Shown here in pieces: positions 54,641-64,000 of a DNA stretch of 64,000 bases. This DNA comes from Nelumbo lutea (taxonomy: Eukaryota; Streptophyta; Magnoliopsida; Proteales; Nelumbonaceae): positions 37,200,356-37,264,355 of the forward strand of contig JAKGHH010000007.1 of NCBI GenBank assembly GCA_022828595.1, given 5' to 3'. A model generated the notes under the pieces. The model worked only from the letters and a program-made list of their open reading frames with translations, was not told the origin of the DNA and searched no databases. Position numbers and translations under genes: made by a program. Within the stretch, counting starts at the first letter, position 1. Each line of letters opens with the position of its first letter.

Positions 54641-57600
54641 TTGATGAACAAGCATTTATTTTCCCTTTTTCTTATTTTATTTTGAAAATTCGAAGAAAAA
54701 TAATAGGTAAAATAGTCTTTTTTTCTTACCCTAATGAAATTGAGTCTCACCTATTCACGTTTAAAAACAAACAAAAATGGAATCCCTTCCCTTCTTTGAG
54801 TAATCTTTGGAGAAAATAACTGACAACATCTCCATAGTCCAACCATTCTGCCTTAATTAAAGGAGAGACAGAGACGTGCCCCTTCACATCTTCATCAAGA
54901 CACATTTGGTTTCAAAACATCTCGTTCATAGATTTTTACTTCATCTCCCCTACCTTACAAATTCTTAATCCTTATGTCCTTACTTTTTCTTCAATGGCTG
55001 TCGAGTTCTCTTGGGAGAATAAAAATAGAGTAGTGCAACAGGTGATGATGGTTTTTGCATCATTGTTTACGTTTGAGCATTTTATTTGGAGCAATGGCCA
55101 ATTGACTCCCTAACGTTTTTGTTTTGTTTTGTCTTTGCTGGAGTACGTAACACACATAAATCATAGATGACAGTGCCCTTCACAGCTTCACTCTATTTCA
55201 GCAACCTCAGACTCGCGATTTACGTTGTTCGGGCACGATAACAAATCAGTTTAATGACAGGTAGGTAATCTAAATTTCTAAGGCACAATCTAAACTCTTA
55301 TCATTAATTCCTCCCAAGAATTGTTTCGCATGCTACACAGCATTTTTGAGTTACAGATTACCCGTTTTTCTTAATCGTTCACTCTTATTCACTCTCTCAT
55401 CCACTCTCTTCCGTTTCTGTGTCCATTTTCAAGTTTTTGGATAGAGACGAACAGCGACCACATTAATTCAAATATTATTAGTTTTAATTAGTTTTCTAGC
55501 AACGAAACTTGAACAAATGTGATTTTGGGTGAAATTTTCAATGATGTGAGTGTTCATTAGTTTGTAAAATCTTTAAGCACATTAATGAACAAATGTGATT
55601 TTACAAACTTGAAGAAAGTATATCGGGTGAAGAAGGAGACATTTTATGGGTTATCAGGTCGGATTATCTATGTGTAAACGGGTCGGCAAGGTTAATGTTC
55701 ACCAATTAATGTGTTTTACTAGTTACTGTTCACTAATTAATTAATATGCTTTACTGATTATTGTTCTTTCCATCGCTCCGATAACTGGTTATGTAGTGTT
55801 CACTAATTGATGAGAGTGTTTCACTAACTAATTAATGTGCTTTAATGGTTGTTGTTCATTAATTAATTAATGTGTTTTACCAGTTACTGTTTACTATTTA
55901 ATTAATGTTTGTTACTTACTACATTTTTTAATATTTCAGTAATTTTCAAGCAAAATTTCGCAATAAATTTTTATTAAAAAATAAACCAAAAGTTAATTTC
56001 GGTAATTTGAGGAAAATTAGGTAAAATTATAACTTTAAAAATAACTTCAAAATAAGAAGTAAATATTTATATTTCCAAAAAATAAATTTTAGTAAATATC
56101 ATTAATTAATTTTCTAAAATTCATATTCATATTTTAATTGAATAATTAATTTTTAGTAAATGATTTTTTTATATTTTTAGTAATATTATTGAATAATAAT
56201 TTTCAGTAATCAACTAATTGGTTATCCACCCAATATAAATTACTGTAAATTGGTAATTAATTATTATTGAATAATAACTGATGATATTTTTTCTGGGTGG
56301 ATTACCTCTTTTTTCAGTAAATATCAAATTTTTTTTGGGTGGAAAACCTCTTTTTTTTTCAAGAAATATCAATAATTAGTTGGCAACTAATTATTTTTCA
56401 TTAATTATTGAAACTCTCAGTGATCATTAGTAATTATTTTCAACAATTATTGTAAATTTATTGAAAACAATATTTTATATTAGTGACAATTGTTTCTAGA
56501 AAATAAATTTCAATAATTATCATTAATTTCATTTTCTACAATAGTTATAATAATTCGTTTCACCAAAATTAATGTTGAAAATTAATTTTAGATAGTTCTT
56601 CTAACAAAAAATTTAATTAATTATTTGTTAGTAATTTAATTTTCAAGAAATTAATTAATTACTCATAAATGTATAGTTAATCTGGATTGTTTGCACAATT
56701 AACTTTTCGGGTTATTGGGATGGGTTTTTGACATGATACTCGCTTTCATAGTTTGTCAAAAATAGTGGAAAATACTATTATTTATTATTAAAACAATATT
56801 AGATCCGAATATCACCAATTAGTAATTATTGTTTTTAAAAATAGTAATTTACTAATTGTTGTTTTTAAGCCTTGTACTTTGACCTCTAAAAAAAATTAAA
56901 CAAAAAACTCCCGTGACATCTTTCAAATAATCAATTAATTATGTTAATCAACTTTCTGATTTTCCTGTACATCGCACGGGTCCCGCTTGTTTAATTATAA
57001 AATCATAGTTTGGTTCATTTGGTTTGGATGTTTAAACTAATTGCCCCCACCACCCCAACAAAAAAAGTGGTATCATTTCTAGTTGATTTTTAATTTTGTA
57101 TTCCATTTCCGTCATCAATCAAAACAAGTTTTGTTTATTATAATGAATATGATATTAGAGACATGCACAAATTTTCATAATTTTTGTTTTTGAAAATATT
57201 ATTATTTTATTATGGTGGACCGATAGACCCATTTTACCTAGACAATTAGACCACTAAGCTACCACTTGAATGGGAAAACAATTTTGTTGTTTGGTTAATT
57301 TTAAAATTTGTTATTTTTATCATTAATAAATATACTTCTTATTCATTATATGCTTATTTCTTTTTTTTGTTTAATATGATAAATATATGATATTACAGTG
57401 TTACATTTTTCCTACAATTTTTTTATATTTTTAATTTTTTATCATATCTATTTTTATATTTTTATTTAATTATGACATCATGGATTTGACTAAGATGGTT
57501 GAACCGCTAACCTACTATCCAAATAAAAGAATGGTTTTAGTTTTTGTTTAGATTTAAAAAATATAATTTTCTATACTATTAAAATTATGTGGTATACATA

Positions 57601-58058
57601 GCCATATAGATTTGATAAGCAAATATATAAAATTAGTGGAATTCAATGGTAAGAAACAAAAATGAATTAAACAGGAATTTAGTGAGAGAAAACAGAGATT
57701 AAAGCGAATTGTGTAAATTAAAAGTCATGATGATGGTTCGAATGTTATTATTAGAACATGTGTAATAAAGGCCCATTCAGATACACAAGTGTGCCAACGG
57801 AGTTGCATGACAAATCACGAGTGAGAACATTTATGTTCCTTATGCATGGGACCCATGTGGGATGTGGCCTCTTGTGTACTAAATATCAGCATGTTGACTT
57901 TTATTTGATTCATTGCCAAATTTGCACATTAGTGTTTACAAAAATTTGGTGGCAATTAAGATAGGTAAACAAAAGATTGTGTACTGGTGGATTTGTTGTC
58001 CTTTAACTTTTTATTTGTATTTTACACTAATGTTTATTAATTTGTGATTAAAACAAAT
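54641..58058. other. AT-rich intergenic region, no gene seen
   Basis: No domain recognised on either strand. Dense TTAATTAATT and AATAATTATT phrases at 55960-56700. Short ORFs near 57758 look like chance. Ends at the CAAAT flank of the copia 3' LTR. Confidence 0.5.
55690..55910 (+). repeat. Degenerate short tandem repeat
   Basis: Four to five imperfect units of about 45-65 bp containing TTCACTAATTAATTAATGTG and TTTTACTAGTTACTG variants. Confidence 0.7.
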
Positions 58059-58781
58059 TGTTAGGAAATGGGGTCATTGTAATTTTGGAGTAGAAGCTAT
58101 GAGGCACGTCTAAAGACACTGTCTTTAGAACATTATAGGCAAATTCGTTCTTAGGATCAACAAAGCATTGGACAAGAATCTGCAACCAGCAAAGTTGAAG
58201 AATCTCCGAAGAAACCTTATGTGAAACTGTAGCAAACCGAACTGAGAGAGAGAGAGAGAAAGTGGATTTCGAAAATGTGTGTTTTTGAAGTCTGATTCCT
58301 GCTACTTAAATAGTTTATGAAATGTAGGTGTTTGGTTTAGAGAATGTACCTTGAATAATCACAATTTCAAACATTGTGACTGTTTAAAAGGTAGTTAACA
58401 TTTAATGACTGTTAACTTTGTATTGCGCCTCTTGATCACACCCGATCAAATCACGACCATTGATCTCATCAACGATGATCAATGGTCAACATCGCACCAA
58501 AACCAAAGCCGCCCTTCACGAGAAAAGTGCGCTTCTAAAGCGCCCACGCATTGTGCAGTATCAAACCCCTATACTCTCCTCTACTATTTCCAAGGAGTGT
58601 AACTCAACTCCTATTAAAATACTGAAAACAAAGCTTATAATTTTCCGATGTGGGACAAGTTCAAAACTGGGTTTTGTAAGAGAAAAACTAATTTTCCAAT
58701 TAAGTATGCATGTGCAATTTCTCATGTAATTGACCAATCAAACCCATTGGATTTAATCTCTTATGAGATTAAAATCCAACA
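58059..58781 (-). repeat. 3' LTR of the Ty1-copia element (723 bp)
   Basis: On the minus strand it starts TGTTGGATTTTAATC directly after the purine run GTGGGGGAT (polypurine tract, 58790-58782) and ends CCCATTTCCTAACA. CAAAT at 58054-58058 is the expected position of the 5-bp target duplication, whose partner is off the window. Confidence 0.85.
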
Positions 58782-59268
58782 ATCCCCCACATTGATTAAT
58801 CAATTACATAGTTCTCTCTCAATCCAAACTACTATGGCACAATTATGCATACAAAAAATGTTTATCAACTTAAGCATTTTGTTAGTATAGATATCTCAAA
58901 GTCTTGTTAAAGTTATTGGTGGTAAGGCCTTAAACCAATTACTCTCAAGACAGACCAGAGACACACAAACACACAAAAATGTCCAATCTCTGCAAGAGTT
59001 TCATGTTTTGCTCAGCATTGTTATGGCCATGTGCTTATTTTCTGGTTTCATGAACAATTTCGAGAGCAAACCCAAATTCTCATGAGAAGCGGCACCACTT
59101 CATTAAGAGTTTAATTCAACCTCTCATCATCACAGACAACATTGTTTATGTTGTGATGGGAAATTTCTCAATGTCAGTGCTAACAGTCATATTGTTGTAA
59201 CTTGTTGTTACCCATTAAACCCAATACTGATGGTTTTTCAATTCAAGTCGAGTTACCATTACAGGTCA

Positions 59269-60662
59269 CTAAGTAAAGGGTTTTAATTCAATTTCTTTGA
59301 TTGTCATTCTTACCAATTCTCTGGCCAAACCCTTGGTAAGAGGATCATCCAAGTTTTTACTTGACTTCACATAGGTTATAGTGATGATTCCATCTTGAAT
59401 CAGTTGCCTAAGAAATTTATGTCTCAGACTTTATGTCTGGATTTACCCTTGTAGGTAGCACTGTAGGCTCTTGATAGAGTTGTTTCACTATCACAGTAAA
59501 TGGAAATTTGAGGCATAGGACTAAACCAAAGTTTTATATCCAATAATAAATTTGTAATCCATTCAGCCTCTTTTCCAGCAGCCGCTAAGTCTATGAAGTT
59601 GGATGCCATGGTTGAGTGAGATAGACAAGTTTGTCTCTTGGATGCACAAGAGATCACGCCCTCATCAAGGATGAAAAATCATCTAGAAGTGGACTTGTTA
59701 TCTCCATTACAGGTAATCTAACTTACATCAGTGCACCCTTCTAGTACAACTGGATAATCACAATAAAACAAGCCAAGTTCCAAGATTCTCTTGAAATACC
59801 CAAGAACTCTCCCAATTGTCTTCCAGTGCTCTGCACTAGGATTACTTGTAAACCAAATGAGTTTACTTACTGCAAATGTAATATCAGGTCTAATAGAAAG
59901 CATAGCATACATCAAGCTTCCTACTACACTAACATACTCAAGTTGTACAATTTCTCTATCAGTATTTTCTACTAGCTTTATATTAGAATCATATGGCATG
60001 TTATATTCTTTAAACCCTAAATGCTTAAATTTGTCAAATACTTTCTCAATATAATGTGATTGGCTTAATGCATAACCCCTACTGTGCTTTTTAACTTTTA
60101 TTCCTAAGATGATATCTACTTCTCCTAAATCTTTCATCTTGAAAACAGAAGATAAGTAGATTTTAGTTTCATTTATGCCAACCATATTTGTAACCACAAT
60201 AAGCATATCATCAACATAGAGACATACAATTACTCCATAATTTTTAGTGAATTTTGAGTAGATGCATTTATCAACACTATTATGATTAAAATAAAAGCTA
60301 AAATGCAAGAATCAAATTTCTCATGCCACTGTTTAGGTACTTGTTTGAATCCATATAGTGGTTTAACTAGTTTACAGACTCTCTTCTCATTTCTAGGAAG
60401 AACAAATCCTTCTGGTTGTTCCATATAAACTTCTTCATTTAAATCACCATTTAAGAAAGCAGTTTTAACATTCATTTGATGAACAAATAAGTGATAAATG
60501 GATGCTAATGCTATGAGTGTTCTAATAAAAGTTTTTCTAGCCACTAGTGCATAGGTGCCAAAGTAATCAATTCCTTCATTTTGACTAAATCCTTTGGCTA
60601 CCAATTTAGCCATAAAAGTTTGTCCAATTTCATCAGTATTGTATTTTCTTCTAAACATCTAT
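59269..60662 (-). pseudogene. Ty1-copia RT and RNase H region
   Basis: The RT begins near 60658 with KLVAKGFSQNEGIDYFGTYA and VHQMNVKTAFLNGDLNEEVY, then YGVIVCLYVDDMLIVVTNMV (about 60240-60190, YVDD box intact) and LGEVDIILGIKVKKHSRGYA. RNase H: LMYAMLSIRPDITFAVSKLI, then CASKRQTCLSHSTMASNFID and ISIYCDSETTLSRAYSATYK (59657-59424), ending YVKSSKNLDDPLTKGLAREL. The catalytic D-S-E is kept. A TGG to TAG change sits immediately before MFRRKYN, and frames change near 60300, 59710 and 59430. Confidence 0.92.
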
Positions 60663-60931
60663 TTACATTTGATTGGTTTTGATCCTAGAGGCAGGTCTAC
60701 TAATACCCATATGTTATTTGACATTATTAAATCCATTTCATCATTTATAACTTCCTTCCAAAAGGCAACATTTCTAGAGGTCATGGCCTCACTGTAGGTT
60801 TTTGGATCATTTTCAATGTTTAAGACAATGGATATCTTATTTAAAATCTTTTATCTATCAGCATCAACAAAAAATACAATTGACTGAGTAGAGATAAAAT
60901 CTGAACCTAAGTGTTTCTATGTTCTTTGTCT

Positions 60932-62021
60932 TTAACTTCTTCTAGGTTCTATTGTAGGTGTTATAGTTGTGTCATTTCTTCTTTCAGTCTCATTATTATC
61001 AACAGGTATTGAGATCTGAGTTTCTCTTTTACGTTTTTTGTCATTTTCTTTGGATTCATTTTCTGTAGATTCAGAACGCAGTTTATTATCAAAGAATTCA
61101 ACATCTCTAGTTTCAATTATTATGTTAGACTCTAACTCTAGAAGCCTATAGGCCTTGCTATGTTCTACATATCCAACAAACATACTTCTCTTAGTTCTGA
61201 GTCCTAACTTAATTCTTTTAGGATCTAGAATTCTATAATATGCTAAGCACCCATACACTTTTAGATATGCTAAATTAGGCTTTCCTCTTGTCCATAATTC
61301 ATATGGGCATTTGTTATTAACTTTAGAAACAATTCTGTTATATAAATGACAGACTGTTAGGAGTTTTTCCCCCACAAGTTTAAGGGTGCATTAGCTTTTA
61401 ACAATATGTAGTTTATCATTTCTGTAAGTGTTCTATTTTTCCTTTCGGCCAGGCCATTCTGTTGAGGGGTATAGGGAGCAGAACACTGATGTATTATTCC
61501 AAATTCTTCACAAAAAGAATTAAACTCATTTTTAAAATATTCAACACCATTATCACTTCTAAAGATTTTAATTTTCTTTTTTAGTTGATTTTCAACTTTA
61601 GTCTTGTACAATTTAAACATGTCAAAGGCTTCATCCTTAGTTCTTATAAGGTAGACATAGGTGTACCTAGAAAAGTCATCTATAAATGTTATGAAGTTTC
61701 TCTTACCTCCTCTAGTTAATACACCATTGATTTCACATATGTCAGAATGAATTTGTTCTAGAAGTTGATAATTTCTCTCAACATTAGTGAAATGTTTCTT
61801 AGCCATTTTAGATTTTACACATATCTCACATTTTTCAGTTGATTCATTATTGTAAGCAATTATACCAAGCTTGATCATGTTTTTTATGGATTTAAAATTC
61901 AAGTGTGTTAATCTATCATGCCAAAAAGAGAAAGAATCAACAATATAAACAGAAACTTTTCCTTCATTAATACTTAATTTGAATATACCATTACAACCAT
62001 ATCCCTTTCCAACAAACATCC
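60932..62021 (-). pseudogene. Ty1-copia integrase
   Basis: Starts in RMFVGKGYGCNGIFKLSI. The zinc domain FWHDRLTHLNFKS...CEICVKSK (H-x4-H, C-x2-C) and the catalytic triad in HSDICE, FRSDNGVEYF and PQQNGLAERKNRTL are all intact. The C-terminal part YGCLAYYRILDPKRIKLGLR and SMFVGYVEHSKAYRLLELES is followed by an acidic/basic linker to the RT. The frame slips at about 61370 (LWG/EKLL). Integrase would insert element cDNA. It is cut off from the protease by the solo LTR to its right. Confidence 0.92.
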
Positions 62022-62806
62022 TGATGAAGGAAGATTTGGCCCGACCTCGTAACCACTCAACACGTGGCAAAGGCAACAGCTCGGCACAACAGCACGCCCA
62101 AGGCGCGAGCTCCGAAGGGAGGAACCAGCAGTCCGAACTCCCTACAGGGAGCCCGAACTCCCTACAAAGAGCCCGAACCCCCTACAAGGAGCTCGGGCTC
62201 TCCCTTAGGCCCCAAGCCTTACGAAACAACCCGAACTAGCCCGGCCCATGGCAGTTCGGGTCACACTTCTATCCGAACTCAAGACTTAACCTCGCACACT
62301 ACTCCAGCACTTCGCTTCCATGACGCCGAACTAAACAAACCACACCGTACCTGACATCGAAGAAGTCTGTATCCAGGGGCGGCGCACCTGACTGACTTAG
62401 GATCTGATGCTTGACAGCCGCACTTCAACGGCCACCTGCCACCGCTATCTCCAGTTACAAAGACGGCTCCGACAAAGAGAGCAGTGGCGGTTCTGCCCCA
62501 ACAGAAGTGATGACACCCGAACTGGCAGAAGCACAGAAGTAATCATACCCGACCTGACAGAAGCTTAGGAGAGAGTGCGCGAAGTAGTTATAAAATGCTC
62601 TGCCCCCCAAGAATAAGGTTTGTGAACTTTACGACATCTGGTTTTATCTTGCTTTTGAGAAAATACTAACTTGAGCTTCAGAGCATACTCACCAGATTCT
62701 TCCCCTGAGGTTACTCACTTTCCCCTTTGTTTCAGGCACCTTCTGCTCCAGCTCGAAGCAAGATATTTGACAGGCAGGACCTGTCGGATTGCACACCATC
62801 ACATCA
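62022..62806 (+). mobile_element. Solo LTR (785 bp) inserted in the copia pol
   Basis: A GC-rich block with TGATG...CATCA termini, flanked by CATCC (62017-62021) and CATTC (62807-62811), a 5-bp duplication with one mismatch. Removing it rejoins SDKLTLSKN to MFVGKGYG of the copia pol. A TATA box TATAAAAT (62589-62596) sets the plus orientation. Near 62130-62190 three tandem copies of CCGAACTCCCTACARRGAG are followed by their partial inverse. No coding domains or second LTR are present, so the internal part was lost by LTR-LTR recombination. Confidence 0.85.
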
Positions 62807-63159
62807 CATTCTTGGATAGGGTTAGTTTGTCGGATTCAAAAACAACTTTGAATCCTCTCTTACAAACAATATTTACTATGACCAAGTTTTTTTTTAATGT
62901 CAGGGACATGGAGAACATTCAGGAGAGTCAGTGTCTTTCTGGAGGTGAAGTTCAAATCTACGTTGCCTCTTCCAACTACTTTGGCACATGTTTGGTTTCT
63001 CATTTGTACCTCCTGACCATCAGTCATTTCTTCATATGTCTTATACAAGGACTTGTCCTTGCAAACATGGACTGTGGTGCCTGAATCAAACCACCATCCA
63101 GAAGACGATTCTGCCATGTTGACTATAGTAATCATGGTCACTAGATTGTCTTCAACCAT
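62807..63159 (-). pseudogene. Ty1-copia aspartic protease
   Basis: Reads GWWFDSGTTVHVCKDKSLYK with the D-S-G active site, then VGRGNVDLNFTSRKTLTLLN and VLHVPDIKKKL. A frame change follows, and CKRGFKVVFESDKLTLSKN ends at the solo LTR. It would process the copia polyprotein. Confidence 0.88.
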
Positions 63160-63985
63160 ATTTGCAGACTTGGTTCTGCCTTTCCGATGTTTGCATGCTC
63201 GGGCATAATGCCCATTCTTTCGACAAACATAGTATGATCATTTCTTATTGTTGCTCTTCTTGAAGTTCCCATCCTTCTTCTTTTACTTGTAATACAGGGT
63301 TAGTCTTTTTCGATTTATTTTCCACAAAATTGACCTTAGAGTTCAGCATACCGGCCAGGGTCTTATCCCTACTGTCTATAATCTGAGACTCTTCTTTAAT
63401 ACGAAGGTGTTGCTAAATTTGCTCCAAGGTAAGTTCTTCAGCCTTGTGCAGAAGCTTCTTCCTTTAATCCTTCCAAAAGGGTGGAAGTTTGGCAATGATT
63501 GCTCCCACTTGGAAAGATTCAGGAAGGATGATGTCAAGGGATTGAATTTTGTTGACTATCACCTGTAGTTCATGAACTTGCTCCAGTATGGGTTTATGGT
63601 CGTTCATGGTGAAGTCAAAGTATTCTGCAATAAGATACTTATTCGTACCTTCTTCTTGCACCTTGTATCTAAGTTCCAAGGCCTTGTAGATTTCTTTTGG
63701 AGATGTAAATTCCTTGTAGAAGTTGTAGAGCCGGTCTGATAAGGAAATCAAGATGTGTCCTCGGTACAAAAGTGAGTCATCTTCTTGTTTTGCTCTTTCC
63801 TTCTTTAGTTTTTCTGAGTCTTTGTCAGTGGATTCAGGAAGTGATTGCAGATTCGGGTCCAGCAGATAGTAAAGTTTTAGTGTGGTTAGAAAGAAGATCA
63901 TCTTGTCTTTCCATCGACTGAAGTTTGCTCCATCGAACTGGTCCAGTCGAACAAGATCTTGATTCATCATCTTGATCGAAGTCAT
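63160..63985 (-). pseudogene. Ty1-copia gag (UBN2-type) with damaged zinc knuckle
   Basis: The 173-codon open start reads LVRLDQFDGANFSRWKDKMI, then LYRGHILISLSDRLYNFYKE and ALELRYKVQEEGTNKYLIAE, the UBN2/gag-polypeptide core of copia elements. The frame breaks after PPFWKD. The zinc knuckle (about 63230-63190) reads YYVCRKNGHYARAC: the first cysteine of C-x2-C-x4-H-x4-C is tyrosine. Gag would package the RNA. Confidence 0.88.
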
Positions 63986-64000
63986 GCTTGATTCCGCCTC

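Larger units (their letters stand above)
58059..64000 (-). mobile_element. Ty1-copia LTR retrotransposon, minus strand, 5' LTR beyond the window
   Basis: Reading leftwards: gag (from about 63985), protease, integrase, RT, RNase H (to 59269) and 3' LTR (58781-58059). Integrase before RT defines Ty1-copia. The pol is split by a solo LTR (62022-62806), has a W-to-stop change near 60661 and frame changes near 61370, 60300 and 59700, so it is dead. The 5' LTR and primer-binding site must lie just right of 64000. Confidence 0.92.

Noticed and set aside
58460..58890. Plus-strand ORFs of 80-89 codons near the copia end
   Set aside because: They lie in the copia 3' LTR and just beyond it, antisense to the element, and show no domain.
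62064..62354. Proline/serine-rich ORFs in the right end region
   Set aside because: They lie wholly inside the GC-rich solo LTR and reflect its short tandem repeats, not a protein.
1..64000. tRNA, rRNA and snoRNA genes
   Set aside because: I looked for tRNA-like B-box (GTTCRANNC) and acceptor pairing by eye and saw no convincing gene. A covariance search would be decisive.

Overview
This is nuclear DNA of a flowering plant. The evidence is a biotin synthase gene with plant exon boundaries and a mitochondrial leader, plant-type LINEs with RNase H tails, Tat-type Ty3-gypsy and Ty1-copia LTR elements, hAT and Harbinger-like DNA transposons, and very AT-rich spacers. The species cannot be named. 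Almost every long coding stretch belongs to a decayed mobile element. Only one host gene looks plausibly functional, and it is only partly inside the window.

Left third (1-14.5 kb): the first two coding exons of mitochondrial biotin synthase (BIO2) lie on the minus strand at 14042-13863 and 5957-5778, separated by a 7.9-kb intron. That intron holds an antisense LINE (about 7.15-13.67 kb), itself split by two hAT-type elements with recognisable 8-bp target duplications. Downstream of exon 2 is a pile of minus-strand LINE fragments (about 1-5.4 kb), one split by a hAT element and by a 5'-truncated LINE with a 20-bp target duplication. The remaining BIO2 exons were not found and should lie beyond base 1 if the gene is intact.

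Middle (14.5-33 kb): fragments resembling a RACK1 (WD40) pseudogene and a GRF zinc-finger pseudogene precede a complete but dead 12.8-kb Ty3-gypsy element (18503-31316, TSD TCCTT). It carries gag, protease, RT, two RNase H domains, integrase and an antisense extra ORF with its own TATA-like box. Its 3' region holds degenerate tandem repeats and a nested copy of an unclassified 1.7-2.0 kb repeat, here called R1.

Right half (33-64 kb): an AT-rich desert with a Harbinger-like element, a plant-transposon-protein fragment, a 5'-truncated LINE with TSD, two LTR-like segments in opposite orientation, a second antisense-type ORF whose leader is split by a hAT element, a deleted LTR pair with primer-binding site, a second R1 copy, an ammonium transporter (AMT2-like) pseudogene, and a minus-strand Ty1-copia element whose 5' LTR lies beyond the right edge and whose pol is split by a solo LTR.

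The genes do not form a pathway. The window is best read as a nest of transposons around BIO2 with a few host-gene relics. All family names come from reading motifs by eye; no database search was run.
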